Below, one piece after another: positions 52,333 to 63,712 of a stretch of DNA of 64,000 nucleotides. A program made the position numbers and the translations under genes. Source of the stretch: Vannielia litorea (GTDB lineage: Bacteria; Pseudomonadota; Alphaproteobacteria; Rhodobacterales; Rhodobacteraceae); NCBI RefSeq assembly GCF_900142295.1, contig NZ_FSRL01000001.1:2914001-2978000 (forward strand). Direction: 5' to 3'. The notes under the pieces were generated by a model. It did no database searches and had not been told where the DNA came from. It was given only the letters and a program-made list of their open reading frames with translations. Within the stretch, counting starts at the first letter, position 1. Each line of letters opens with the position of its first letter.

Positions 52333-52895
52333 ACGATCTCGCCCTCGCGCACCGTGCGCACCTGCCCGACGCGCTCCGCGTCCTGCTCGCCGATTACCCG
52401 CGCGAGACCTGGGAGGCGCATCCGCACTTTGCCGGGCTGGTGGCGTTCTGGCTCGACCGCCACCTGATGTTCCGCCGCCTGCTGGAGGCGCTGAACACCG
52501 AAACCCGGAGCCTGCTCGACGGCGGCGACCCGGCCCGCTTCGGCACGGCTCTGCCCCGTTTCGGCGGCATGCTGCTGCAACAGCTCCAAGGCCACCACCA
52601 GATCGAGGATGCGCACTACTTCCCGCTGCTGGAGAAGGCCGCGCCCGAGATCGCCCGCGGGTTTCAGCTCATGGAGGCCGACCATGTGCAGCTCGACCCG
52701 GCGCTGGCAGGCTTCGCAGATGCCGCCAACCTTGCGCTCGGCCAGCTCTCCGAGGGTGCCGATGCAAAGGACAGCGTTGCGCCCTTTGCGGCATCACTCC
52801 GGAGCCTGAGCGCCCTGCTCGACCGTCACCTGACCGACGAGGAAGAGCTGGTGGTGCCGGTGATCCTCAAGCTCGGGCCCGACACCATCGGCTAG
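52329..52895 (+). CDS. Hemerythrin-like HHE-domain protein
   Basis: This 188-residue helical-bundle protein has histidines and acids placed as in hemerythrin/HHE domains: His45 (LDRHLMF), His89-His90 and Glu93, His96 ([12 protein letters not shown]), His119 (EADHVQLD), and a C-terminal [15 protein letters not shown]. Such domains bind a di-iron centre that carries or senses O2 or NO. It has no other domain. The ATG overlaps the trhO stop, so the two proteins are made together. It converges with the aldolase gene, one base apart. Confidence 0.85.
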   Translation: MNDLALAHRAHLPDALRVLLADYPRETWEAHPHFAGLVAFWLDRHLMFRRLLEALNTETRSLLDGGDPARFGTALPRFGGMLLQQLQGHHQIEDAHYFPLLEKAAPEIARGFQLMEADHVQLDPALAGFADAANLALGQLSEGADAKDSVAPFAASLRSLSALLDRHLTDEEELVVPVILKLGPDTIG

Positions 52896-52896
52896 G

Positions 52897-53661
52897 TCAG
52901 CCCTGAAACCTCTCCCGCGCCGCGATCGCGCCCGCGCGCAGCACCGAGGCATCCAGCGCCACCGCCACGAAGATCGCACCGGCGTCCCGCGCCTCGTCCT
53001 GAAATGCCGGATCCAGCGTCAGGATGCCGGGCGCCTTGCCCGCCGCCTTGATCCGCTTGATCCCGTCGAGGATCGCCGCCTTCACCTCCGGGTGCGTCGG
53101 CTGGCCCGGGTAGCCCATCGACACAGCAAGGTCGCCCGGGCCGATGAACACGCCATCCACCCCGTCCACCGCTGCGATCTCCTCGGCCTGCGCCATCCCT
53201 TCCACGCTCTCGACCTGCAGCAGCAGGCAGATCTCCTTCTCGGCGTTCTGGATGTAATCCTTGACCGCGCCATAGCGGCTGGCCCGGGTGGTGCCGCCCA
53301 CGCCGCGCACGCCCTTCGGCGGATAGCGCACGAAGCGCACCGCCTGCTCGGCCTCCTCCACGCTCTGCACATAGGGAATGAGCAGCGTCTGCGCCCCCTG
53401 GTCGAGCAGGCGCTTGATCTCCACCATGTCGTTCCATCCCGGCCGCGCGATGGTGCTCACCGGGTAGCCCGAGGCGGCCTGCATCAGCGGCATCATCGCC
53501 GGGGTCGTCACCGGCGTGTGCTCGCTGTCGATCAGGATCCAGTCGAAGCCCGCACCCGCAAGCAGCTCCACCACGCTCGGATCGGGGATCGTGTTCCAGA
53601 TGCCCACTTGCAGCTCTCCCGCTGCAATCGCGGCCTTGAAGGCGTTCTTCGGCATGTCCAT
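52897..53661 (-). CDS. HpcH/HpaI-family aldolase
   Basis: This 254-residue class II aldolase has WILIDSEHTPVTTPAM, the metal-binding glutamate in LLLQVESVEGM, GVGGTTRASRYG and VFIGPGDLAVSMG with the metal-binding aspartate. The family cleaves 4-hydroxy-2-oxo acids such as 4-hydroxy-2-oxoheptanedioate or 2-keto-3-deoxy-L-rhamnonate to pyruvate plus an aldehyde. ATG 53661 has GGAGG five bases upstream. It could take part in the sugar-acid metabolism suggested at the start of the window, but it is 45 kb away and stands alone. Confidence 0.9.
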   Translation of the reverse strand: MDMPKNAFKAAIAAGELQVGIWNTIPDPSVVELLAGAGFDWILIDSEHTPVTTPAMMPLMQAASGYPVSTIARPGWNDMVEIKRLLDQGAQTLLIPYVQSVEEAEQAVRFVRYPPKGVRGVGGTTRASRYGAVKDYIQNAEKEICLLLQVESVEGMAQAEEIAAVDGVDGVFIGPGDLAVSMGYPGQPTHPEVKAAILDGIKRIKAAGKAPGILTLDPAFQDEARDAGAIFVAVALDASVLRAGAIAARERFQG

Positions 53662-53810
53662 GGCATCCTCCCTCGTGTTTCGGCGCGACACTGCGCCAAT
53701 TCCGGCGCAAAGCCAAGCCGATGATGCGGCGAGACAAAATCGCCCGACCTGTGCCACATTCGTGGCCCCTGCCCGTGCCACCCTCGCGCAACCCGAAGCG
53801 GAGAGAGCGC

Positions 53811-54767
53811 ATGGCCGACGAGACCTTCCTGAGCTACCACCTGCCGTATCGCCTGATGCGGCTGCGGCGGCGGATCGTGGCGCTGTCGGCGCTGCCGCTC
53901 CTCGGCGCGGGGCTCTCGGTGCTGCTCCATCCCGGCATCGCGCCGCTGGCCGATCCGCTCGTGCTTGTCACCGTCATGGCGCTCTGGGCCGGGTTCATGA
54001 CCTGGCACCACGCCGTCTTCCCCGGCGGCTGGACAGAGGCGCTGCCGATGTCGCTCCTGTTTACCTGCCTGCTGGCCACCACGGGCACCATGACCGCGCA
54101 GGCCGGCACCCCCGCGCTCGCCGACCTGAAGGTGCAGTGGCACGTCATCAGCCTGTTTCTCACCTTCGTGGCTGGCACCGTTCTGCTCGTCTGGCTCCTT
54201 CCGGCAGCCCTGATGGCCCTGCCCAACCGCACCGGCCGCACCGGGCACAGAACCTGGGTTCCGGTCGCCCCCGAGGTGCTGGAGGCGGCGATGGTCATGC
54301 GGCCCGGCGAGACCAAGGGCCACCACCGCTGCGGCGCGCCCGATGCCGAGGGTTTCTTCCCGGTCTGGTTCACCGCCAACCTCCCCGATGCCGAGACCTT
54401 CGAGCCTTGTCCGCAGGAGATGGGCTACAAGGCCCGCATCATCGAGGGCGAGGACGGCGAGATCATCACCCATGCGGTCGTCCCCGAGACCGGACGCAGC
54501 TCGATGGCTCGCCAGCGGTTTACCCCCGAGAACGGCGGCACCCGCTACGAGATCGAAGAGGTGCACGACCACTTCAATGCCTTTACCCGCCTGCTCTTCT
54601 GGTTGGACGACGCGCAGGAAGATTACGTCACGGCCTTCGTCGACGAGATCGAGGGAAACCCGCCCCGCGCGATCAAGCAGCAGCTGCAGGACATGATGAT
54701 CTCCCGCCTCGCCGGCTGGATGGTGAAAAACGATCTTGCAGGCCCGAATGCCGGCAAGGGCCGCTAG
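53811..54767 (+). CDS. Membrane protein of unknown function with cytoplasmic C-terminal domain
   Basis: This 318-residue protein has four predicted transmembrane helices within the first 140 residues, followed by a soluble alpha/beta domain of about 170 residues (MVMRPGETKGHHRCG...HDHFNAFTRLLFWLDDAQEDY). The soluble part faintly resembles SRPBCC/polyketide-cyclase-like folds, but I would not assign it. The ATG follows GCGGAGAGA. The stop shares the tetranucleotide CTAG with the ada stop on the other strand. Confidence 0.78.
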   Translation: MADETFLSYHLPYRLMRLRRRIVALSALPLLGAGLSVLLHPGIAPLADPLVLVTVMALWAGFMTWHHAVFPGGWTEALPMSLLFTCLLATTGTMTAQAGTPALADLKVQWHVISLFLTFVAGTVLLVWLLPAALMALPNRTGRTGHRTWVPVAPEVLEAAMVMRPGETKGHHRCGAPDAEGFFPVWFTANLPDAETFEPCPQEMGYKARIIEGEDGEIITHAVVPETGRSSMARQRFTPENGGTRYEIEEVHDHFNAFTRLLFWLDDAQEDYVTAFVDEIEGNPPRAIKQQLQDMMISRLAGWMVKNDLAGPNAGKGR

Positions 54768-55822
54768 GCCGCGCGGGCCGCAAAGCCGCGCTCCAGCGCG
54801 ATCAGCCGCTCCTTGCGCCACAGCCCTCCGCCGTAGCCGGTGAGGTTGCCATCGGCGCCGATCACCCTGTGGCAGGGAATGACCAGTGCGATCTGGTTGG
54901 CCCCGTTGGCCCGCGCCACCGCCCGCACCGCCTGCGGCCTGCCGATGGCCTTCGCCACCTCGCTGTAGCTGCGCACCTGCCCTGCCGGGATCTCGCGCAG
55001 CGCCGCCCAGACCGCCCGCGTGAACTCCGAGCCATGCAGCGCCAGCGGCACGCCGAAGGCGGCGCTCTCACCGCGAAAGAACCGCCCCAGTTCTGCCGCG
55101 ACCTGTTCCGTCGGCTCAGGCCGTCCGAACCCCAGCGCGCCCTTCACCCCGGCGTGCAACCGCTGCAACTCGCGCGGCAAGGCCTTGCGGCCGACGAACT
55201 CCAGCAGGTGCAGCGCCCGCGCATCCGACACCGCCACCATCGGCCCAAGGGGCGTGTCGATCCAGTCGGCCATCAGCAGGGGCTTGCGGTCAAAGCTCCC
55301 CGGCGCCACACCGAGCATCCGTGCAAAGGCCGCCCGAAAGGCCGAAGCGCTCTCGAAACCCGCATCATGCTGCGCCTCGATCACCTTTCCGCCCTCGCCC
55401 AGCACCTGCAGCCCCGCCAGCAGCCGCCGCTGCCGTGCCATCTCGAGGAAGGTGGTCCCAAAGGCCCGCCGGAAGGCCCGCCGCACCGTGGAAGGGTCAT
55501 AGCCCTCCGCCTCCACCTCCGCCTCCGACCAGCGCCGCGCCGGATCGCGGGCCAGCGCCTCCAGGAGCGCGGTCACCGTGGGGTCGTCGGTCAGCGCGGC
55601 GAGCGGCCTGCACCGCCTGCACGCCCGGTATCCCGCCTCGATGCAGGCCTGCGCCGTCTCCCTGAACTCGCAGTTCTCCCGCAGCGGCTTGCGCGCCGGG
55701 CAGGTCAGCCGGCAGAAAATCCCGGTCGTTTGCACGCAAACCAGCGCCCGCCCCTCGTAGCTCGCATCTCGCGCCATCAGCGCGGCATGGAGCGTGTCAT
55801 CATCTGGCAATCTGAACAGCAT
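54764..55822 (-). CDS. ada: Bifunctional Ada: methylphosphotriester sensor and O6-methylguanine-DNA methyltransferase
   Basis: This 352-residue protein has all three Ada parts. The N-terminal zinc domain has four cysteines (GIFCRLTCPARKP...CRRCRPL). An AraC helix-turn-helix follows (residues about 80-175; AGFESASAFRAAFARMLGVAPGSF). The C-terminal methyltransferase has the PCHR active site (LVIPCHRVIG) and GYGGGLWRKERLI. It repairs alkylated DNA and, after methylation of its N-terminus, activates its own gene and alkylation-repair genes. No alkB partner is adjacent. Confidence 0.94.
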   Translation of the reverse strand: MLFRLPDDDTLHAALMARDASYEGRALVCVQTTGIFCRLTCPARKPLRENCEFRETAQACIEAGYRACRRCRPLAALTDDPTVTALLEALARDPARRWSEAEVEAEGYDPSTVRRAFRRAFGTTFLEMARQRRLLAGLQVLGEGGKVIEAQHDAGFESASAFRAAFARMLGVAPGSFDRKPLLMADWIDTPLGPMVAVSDARALHLLEFVGRKALPRELQRLHAGVKGALGFGRPEPTEQVAAELGRFFRGESAAFGVPLALHGSEFTRAVWAALREIPAGQVRSYSEVAKAIGRPQAVRAVARANGANQIALVIPCHRVIGADGNLTGYGGGLWRKERLIALERGFAARAA

Positions 55823-55967
55823 GGCCCCAGCCTAAACCGCTGCCCGCACCGACGCAGCCGAAAATCGGGCGCCTATTTCCGCCCTGCGGCAAACCGGCAC
55901 CCTGACTCGACGGCCCGGCGCTTCAGCCTACCTCCACCGCGAACCGAAACAGCCACGACGATCTGAG

Positions 55968-57392
55968 ATGTTCGAAACCTTCGACGCCGTCTTCCTCGCC
56001 CGTTTGCAATTCGCCTTCACGGTCTCGTTCCACTTCCTGTTCCCGGCCTTCACCATCGGCCTGGCCTCCTACCTCGCCGTGCTCAACGCCCTCTGGCTGA
56101 CCACGAAGCAGGAACGCTTCCTCAACCTGTTCCGCTACTGGGTCAAGATCTTCGCCCTGGCCTTCGCCATGGGCGTGGTCTCGGGCATCGTCATGTCCTA
56201 CCAGTTCGGCACCAACTGGTCGGTCTTCTCCGACAAGGCCGGCCCGGTGATCGGCGCGCCCATGGCCTACGAGGTGCTCTCGGCCTTCTTCCTCGAGGCG
56301 GGCTTCCTCGGCATCATGCTCTTCGGGCGCGACCGCGTGGGCCCCGGCCTGCACATGGCCGCCACCGCAATGGTCGCCGTCGGCACCTTCATCTCGGCCT
56401 TCTGGATCCTCTCGGTGAACTCCTGGATGCACACGCCCGCGGGCTTCAGCATCGACCCGGAGACAGGCCAGTTCCTGCCCGAGGACTTCTGGCAGATCAT
56501 CTTCAACCCCTCCTTCCCCTACCGGCTGATGCACACGGTCACGGCGGCCTATCTCACCACCGCCTTCATCGTCGGCGGCGTGGGCGCATGGCACCTGCTG
56601 CGCCACCGCCGCCGGGGCGAGATCGCCACGGGCGAGAGCCGCACCATGTTCTCCATGGCCATGTGGATGGCCGCCATCGTCGCCCCCGTGCAGATCTTCC
56701 TCGGCGACCTCCACGGGCTCAACACGCTGGAGCACCAGCCGGTCAAGGTCATGGCGATGGAGGGGCACTACGAGAGCCACCCCGAGGGCGCGCCGCTCTA
56801 CCTCTTCGGCTGGCCCAACGACGAGACCCAGACGCTCGACTATGCCGTGGGCATCCCCAAGCTGTCGTCGCTGATCCTCAAGCACGATCTGAACGCCCCG
56901 CTCGACGGGCTGGATACCGTGCCGGACGAAGACCAGCCCCCGGTCTTCATCGTCTTCTGGTCCTTCCGCATCATGGTGATGATCGGCTTCGCCATGCTGG
57001 GCCTCGGCCTCTGGTCTCTCGCCGCCCGGGCGAAAGGCCGCCTCTACGACTGGCCCATGCTGCACCGCGCCGCCGTGCTGATGGGCCCCTCCGGCCTCGT
57101 CGCGGTGCTGGCCGGCTGGGTGACGACGGAGGTGGGCCGCCAGCCCTTCACCGTCTACGGCCTGCTGCGCACCGCCGACAGTGCCGCGCCCCTCGCGGCG
57201 CCCGCCGTCGGTGCCTCGCTCATGGCCTTCATCATCGTCTATTTCGCCGTCTTCGGCGCCGGCACATGGTATATCCTGCGCCTGATGGGCCACGAGCCCA
57301 GCCCCGCCGAACCGCGCCTGAAAGACGTGACCACAGGCCCGACCCACGCGGCCGGTCGCTCGCCCGTGCCCAACGCGCCAAAGGAGGAATGA
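55968..57392 (+). CDS. cydA: Cytochrome bd-type ubiquinol oxidase subunit I (CIO type)
   Basis: This 474-residue integral membrane subunit carries the haem ligands: His22 (FHFLFPAFTIG), one in the YRLMHT helix, and Met in the VKVMAMEG region. The Q-loop is short, as in cyanide-insensitive (CioA) oxidases. The conserved GRQPW appears as GRQPF (TTEVGRQPFTVYGLLRT). It oxidises ubiquinol and reduces O2 to water without pumping protons. It is followed after three bases by cydB. I see no FNR-type box in the 145 bases upstream. Confidence 0.95.
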   Translation: MFETFDAVFLARLQFAFTVSFHFLFPAFTIGLASYLAVLNALWLTTKQERFLNLFRYWVKIFALAFAMGVVSGIVMSYQFGTNWSVFSDKAGPVIGAPMAYEVLSAFFLEAGFLGIMLFGRDRVGPGLHMAATAMVAVGTFISAFWILSVNSWMHTPAGFSIDPETGQFLPEDFWQIIFNPSFPYRLMHTVTAAYLTTAFIVGGVGAWHLLRHRRRGEIATGESRTMFSMAMWMAAIVAPVQIFLGDLHGLNTLEHQPVKVMAMEGHYESHPEGAPLYLFGWPNDETQTLDYAVGIPKLSSLILKHDLNAPLDGLDTVPDEDQPPVFIVFWSFRIMVMIGFAMLGLGLWSLAARAKGRLYDWPMLHRAAVLMGPSGLVAVLAGWVTTEVGRQPFTVYGLLRTADSAAPLAAPAVGASLMAFIIVYFAVFGAGTWYILRLMGHEPSPAEPRLKDVTTGPTHAAGRSPVPNAPKEE

Positions 57393-57395
57393 TCC

Positions 57396-58427
57396 ATGCC
57401 CCTCGCTGAAGGCATCTCCTTCGATCTCACGGTGATCTGGGCCTTTCTCATCGCCTTTTCGGTGCTGGTCTACGTCGTGCTCGACGGGTTTGACCTGGGC
57501 CTCGGCATGCTCTTCGCGCTCGAGCCCCGCCGGAAAGACCGTGACGTGATGATGAACTCCGTCGCCCCGGTCTGGGACGGCAATGAAACCTGGCTGGTGC
57601 TCGGCGGCGGCGGTCTCTTTGCCGCCTTCCCTCTGGCCTACGCCCTGATCCTTCCGGCGGTCTACGCGCCGGTGATCGCCATGCTCCTTGCGCTCATCTT
57701 CCGCGGTGTCGCCTTCGAATTTCGCTGGCGCACCGAACGCTGGAAGCCGCTCTGGGATGTCGCCTTCATCTCCGGCTCGGCGCTCGCTGCCCTCTCCCAG
57801 GGCATCATCCTCGGCGCCCTGCTCCAGGGCATCGAGATCGACAAACCCGCCCGCGCATACGCGGGCGGCTGGTGGGATTGGCTCACCCCCTTCACCCTCG
57901 CCGTCGGCCTTGGCGTCATGGCGGGCTACATGCTGCTCGGCGCCTGCTGGCTGGTGCTCAAGACCACCGGCGAGTTGCAGAACCGGATGCGCCGCTGGGC
58001 CATGGTCTTCGCACCGCTCACCGTGGGCTTCATCGCCCTTGTCTCGCTCTGGACGCCCTTCCTGCAGGAGGGCTACTACAGCCGCTGGTTCACCGGCTGG
58101 GGCTGGGGCCTCGCCGCGGTGGTCGCCGCCCTCACCGCTGCGGCCTTCTTCGGCCTGCTCACCCGCCTGCGCATGGCCTCGGCCGAGCTCTCGCCCTTCC
58201 TGCTGGCGCTGGCACTCTTCATCCTCTGCTTCGGCGGCCTCGGCGTGTCGATGTTCCCCTATATCGTGCCTACCGAGGTCACGATCTGGGAGGCCGCCGC
58301 ACCGGAGAAATCCCAGCTCTTCATGCTGGTCGGCGCGGGCATCCTGATCCCGATCATCCTGGCCTACACCGCCTTCGCCTACTGGGTGTTCCGCGGCAAG
58401 ATCGACGCGGACTCGGGCTACCACTGA
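57396..58427 (+). CDS. cydB: Cytochrome bd-type ubiquinol oxidase subunit II
   Basis: This 343-residue subunit has about eight to nine helices and the family motifs VLDGFDLGLGMLF, PVWDGNETWLVLGGGGLFAAFPLAY and GVSMFPYIVP. It dimerises with CydA to form the oxidase. AAAGGAGG lies upstream of the ATG, within the end of cydA. Its stop overlaps the start of a 31-residue microprotein gene (TGATG). Confidence 0.95.
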   Translation: MPLAEGISFDLTVIWAFLIAFSVLVYVVLDGFDLGLGMLFALEPRRKDRDVMMNSVAPVWDGNETWLVLGGGGLFAAFPLAYALILPAVYAPVIAMLLALIFRGVAFEFRWRTERWKPLWDVAFISGSALAALSQGIILGALLQGIEIDKPARAYAGGWWDWLTPFTLAVGLGVMAGYMLLGACWLVLKTTGELQNRMRRWAMVFAPLTVGFIALVSLWTPFLQEGYYSRWFTGWGWGLAAVVAALTAAAFFGLLTRLRMASAELSPFLLALALFILCFGGLGVSMFPYIVPTEVTIWEAAAPEKSQLFMLVGAGILIPIILAYTAFAYWVFRGKIDADSGYH

Positions 58428-58522
58428 TGCGCCGCGCGCTTTGGTTCATCGCCCTCTACGCCGGGTCGATCCTTGCGCTCGGCCTCGTCGCCCTTGCCAT
58501 CCGCAGCTGGCTCGGGCTCTGA
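58427..58522 (+). CDS. CydX-like single-helix microprotein (DUF2474-like)
   Basis: This 31-residue protein, MRRALWFIALYAGSILALGL and then 11 more residues, is one basic N-terminus plus one hydrophobic helix. Its ATG overlaps the cydB stop (TGATG). Small single-helix subunits encoded right after cydB (CydX, or DUF2474 in CIO operons) stabilise the oxidase haem site. The position, length and Tyr-Ala-Gly-Ser pattern fit DUF2474. It is too short for most automatic gene callers. Confidence 0.78.
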   Translation: MRRALWFIALYAGSILALGLVALAIRSWLGL

Positions 58523-58530
58523 TCGCGGGC

Positions 58531-58959
58531 ATGAAAGCACCACCCGGCACCCGCGCCGACTACCGCGTCCTGAGCCCCCATGACACCCGCTGGAAGGACA
58601 TGGACCCCTACGGCCATCTCAACAACGTGGCCTACTACGAGCTCTTCGACACGGTGGTAAATGCCTGGCTGGTCAACGAGGGCCTTATCGACATCCATGA
58701 CGGCGACCAGATCGGCGTGATGGCCGAGTCGGGCTGCCGGTTCTTCTCCGAGGTCCGCTTTCCCGCGCCGGTCACGGCCGGCATCCGCATCGCCCACATC
58801 GGCACCAGCTCCGTCCGCTGGGAGGTCGGGCTCTTCGCCGGCGACAGCGCTTCCGCCGCCGCCGAAGGCTTCTTCGTGCATGTCTACGTCGATGCAGACA
58901 CCCGCCGCCCCAAACCATTGAACGATACCCTGCGCGAAGGGCTCGCCCGCCTCCTCTAG
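58531..58959 (+). CDS. 4HBT-family acyl-CoA thioesterase
   Basis: This 142-residue hot-dog-fold protein has the 4-hydroxybenzoyl-CoA thioesterase signature DMDPYGHLNNVAYYELFDT, with the catalytic aspartate, and a C-terminal ARLL. It would hydrolyse an acyl-CoA to acid and CoA; the chain is not predictable. It starts eight bases after the microprotein gene and is probably cotranscribed with cydAB, which has no obvious functional explanation. Confidence 0.88.
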   Translation: MKAPPGTRADYRVLSPHDTRWKDMDPYGHLNNVAYYELFDTVVNAWLVNEGLIDIHDGDQIGVMAESGCRFFSEVRFPAPVTAGIRIAHIGTSSVRWEVGLFAGDSASAAAEGFFVHVYVDADTRRPKPLNDTLREGLARLL

Positions 58960-58978
58960 GAGAGCCCTGCCACCCATC

Positions 58979-59566
58979 CTATCGGTCGTGCATCCCCTTG
59001 CCATCGAGGATCGCGTCCCGCGCCTTCTCGATCCGGCGCACCCGCGTCTCCGCCTTCTTCGCCCCGCCAAAGTGCAGCGCCCAGCCGCGCCGCCGCCCCG
59101 GTGTCAGCCCCTCCCAGGCCTCCCGCAGCTCATCGTCAGCCGCCAGCGCTTCTTCCAGCTCCTCGGGCAGGTCAAAGTCATCGTCCGGCAGGTCAACCGT
59201 CCGCCCCTCCTCCACCAGCGTCACCGCCTGCGCCACGAACCCCTCGATCGCGGCCCGCGCCGCCTCCACCTCCGCCACCGAACGAAACTCCATCACCCGC
59301 GCCGCCCGGCTGTTCGGCCCCGGCGGCACCAGCAGCCCCTCCGGATCCTCCATCAGCACCCCGCGAAAGAACGAGAGCCTGCACCGCCCGCCATAGCCAC
59401 CCGGCATGCAGACGTTGGTGCCGTTCCAGACGTAGCAGGGCTGCCGCCACTTGAAGGTCTCGTCCAGCGGCCCGGCCAGCAGCACCGCCCGCACCGCCTC
59501 CATCTCCGCCTTCCACTCCCCGAGCTTGCCATAAAACACCCCGGCCCGCCGATCCTCGCTGCCCAT
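58979..59566 (-). CDS. YdeI/OmpD-associated family protein
   Basis: This 195-residue protein has an N-terminal DUF1801-like region (AVLLAGPLDETFKWRQPCYVWNGTNVC) and a C-terminal YdeI/OmdA region (LEEALAADDELREAWEGLTPGRRRGWALHFGGAKKAETRVRRIEKA). Related proteins are linked to bacteriocin and peptide resistance in enterobacteria; function here is unknown. ATG 59566 has GGAGG six bases upstream. It converges with the thioesterase gene and is divergent from ycaQ. Confidence 0.85.
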   Translation of the reverse strand: MGSEDRRAGVFYGKLGEWKAEMEAVRAVLLAGPLDETFKWRQPCYVWNGTNVCMPGGYGGRCRLSFFRGVLMEDPEGLLVPPGPNSRAARVMEFRSVAEVEAARAAIEGFVAQAVTLVEEGRTVDLPDDDFDLPEELEEALAADDELREAWEGLTPGRRRGWALHFGGAKKAETRVRRIEKARDAILDGKGMHDR

Positions 59567-59665
59567 GCCGTCCTCCCGCCGTCGCTGGGCAAAGCAAACC
59601 CCAACCCCCGCCAAATGTCAGCAACCGGATTGCAACTCCCTCCCGCCCGGCCCAATCCTGCCGCC

Positions 59666-60841
59666 ATGACCGCGCTCCGCATCTCCAACGCCCAGGCCCG
59701 CGCCCTCTGGCTCACCGCCCACGGCCTCGCCACGCCGCCCACGGGCAAGCTCGACGCCCCCGCCATCATCCACGATCTCGGCTTCGTCCAGCTCGACTCC
59801 ATCCAAGTCGTCTCCCGGGCGCATCACCACATCATGTGGTCGCGCAACGCCAACTACCGCGAGCCGGTGATGGACAAGCTCCTGGGCCGCCAGCGCGCCG
59901 TCTTCGAGCATTTCACCCACGATGCCTCCGTGCTGCCGATGGAGTTCCTCCCCATGTGGCAGCGCCAGTTCCGCCGGATGCGCGAGCGCATCTCCCGGTC
60001 GTCATGGTGGGGCCGGATGGACCCGGATCTGCTCGCCTCCGTCAAGGCCCGCGTGGCCGAGGAAGGCCCGCTCTGCACCCGCGACTTCGAGCACCAGCAC
60101 CAGGGGCCCAAGGAAATGTGGCACCGACCGCCGCACAAGAAGGCCCTCGATTTCCTGTGGTTTTCCGGGGAGTTGGCCACCTGCCACCGCGACGGCTTCA
60201 CCAAGCACTACGACCTTGCCGAGCGCATCTTTCCCGCACACCTCCGCGAGCAGCACCTCCCCGACGAGGCCCAGATCGACTGGCTCTGCCACGCCGCCCT
60301 GCACCGCCTCGGCTTCGGCACGCCCGGCGAGATCCGCAAGTTCTGGGATGCCACCACCGTGGCCGAAACCGCCCGCTGGGCCGACCAGGCCCGCGATCTC
60401 ATCCTCGTCGAGGTCGAAACCGCCGACGGGGGCACGCTCAAGGCGCTGGCCTGCCCCGACATCGAAGTGCGCATCGCGGCGCTTCAGCCCCCCACCTCGC
60501 GCCTGCGCATCCTCAACCCCTTCGACCCGGCGATCCGCGACCGGATCCGCCTCAAACGCCTCTTCGGCTTCGACTACACGGTCGAAATGTTCGTCCCCGC
60601 CGAGAAACGCCAATGGGGCTACTACGTCTTTCCCCTGCTCGAAGGGTCGCGCTTCGTCGGCCGGATCGAGGCCAAGGCCGACCGGCGCACGGGCACTCTG
60701 ACGGTGCTCAACCGCTGGACAGAGCCCAGCCTGCGCCCCTCCAAGGCCCGGGACGACAAGCTGGAGGCCGAACTCGCCCGCCTGTGCCGCCTCGCCAACC
60801 TCGAAACCGTCACCTGGGCGCTCAGCCCCGGTGCACCATGA
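59666..60841 (+). CDS. ycaQ: YcaQ/AlkZ-family DNA glycosylase (crosslink repair)
   Basis: This 391-residue winged-helix protein (HTH_42 family) begins with [11 protein letters not shown] and has the catalytic QxD-type motif Gln-Leu-Asp in [21 protein letters not shown]. It continues with YDLAERIFP and the beta-barrel region [15 protein letters not shown]. The Gln-Phi-Asp variant marks the YcaQ branch, which unhooks interstrand crosslinks and removes alkylated purines. I start at ATG 59666 where homology begins. Its 3' end overlaps the opposing lipoprotein gene by 20 bases. With ada nearby, it adds to an alkylation-repair theme. Confidence 0.9.
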   Translation: MTALRISNAQARALWLTAHGLATPPTGKLDAPAIIHDLGFVQLDSIQVVSRAHHHIMWSRNANYREPVMDKLLGRQRAVFEHFTHDASVLPMEFLPMWQRQFRRMRERISRSSWWGRMDPDLLASVKARVAEEGPLCTRDFEHQHQGPKEMWHRPPHKKALDFLWFSGELATCHRDGFTKHYDLAERIFPAHLREQHLPDEAQIDWLCHAALHRLGFGTPGEIRKFWDATTVAETARWADQARDLILVEVETADGGTLKALACPDIEVRIAALQPPTSRLRILNPFDPAIRDRIRLKRLFGFDYTVEMFVPAEKRQWGYYVFPLLEGSRFVGRIEAKADRRTGTLTVLNRWTEPSLRPSKARDDKLEAELARLCRLANLETVTWALSPGAP

Positions 60842-61160
60842 AGGCCACCGTCGCCCGCTCGGCAAAATCGCCGTGGCGCGCCGCGTCCTTCAGGTCAGCC
60901 CTTGCCTGCGCCCGCGCGGCCTCGGGCAATTCCGCAAGCAAGGCGCCGGTCACCGGCCCCTCGAACCGCTCCGCCCGCATCGCGGCCTCCTGCTCGATGA
61001 TCCAGGCCTTCACCGCCGCCCGGCGTTTGCCGTAGGCCGCGTTCTCCAGCCCGGCGGCCACGCCCCGAACCGGCAGGAGCAGCGGGTTGCCCAGGTGGTT
61101 TGCCCCGGTGCAGGCCGCAAGGCTACCAGCCAAGCCCACGCATATGACCCAGCGCAACAT
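60822..61160 (-). CDS. Small lipoprotein of unknown function
   Basis: This 112-residue protein starts at ATG 61160 with a short signal sequence and a lipobox ending in LAAC (Cys about residue 18), followed by [16 protein letters not shown]. The rest is helical and charged. It is probably anchored in the outer membrane or inner-membrane outer face. I do not recognise the family. The gene lies 50 bases downstream of gyrB on the same strand and overlaps ycaQ tail to tail. Confidence 0.75.
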   Translation of the reverse strand: MLRWVICVGLAGSLAACTGANHLGNPLLLPVRGVAAGLENAAYGKRRAAVKAWIIEQEAAMRAERFEGPVTGALLAELPEAARAQARADLKDAARHGDFAERATVAFMVHRG

Positions 61161-61210
61161 GGCCGAAATCCAACTGGACTCCGGCCATGGCGTCAACTGT
61201 CCTGCCAACC

Positions 61211-63712
<2,502 letters not shown>

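Noticed and set aside
55823..55967. FNR/Anr-type TTGAT-N4-ATCAA box expected before cydAB
   Set aside because: No such sequence is present in the intergenic region on either strand.
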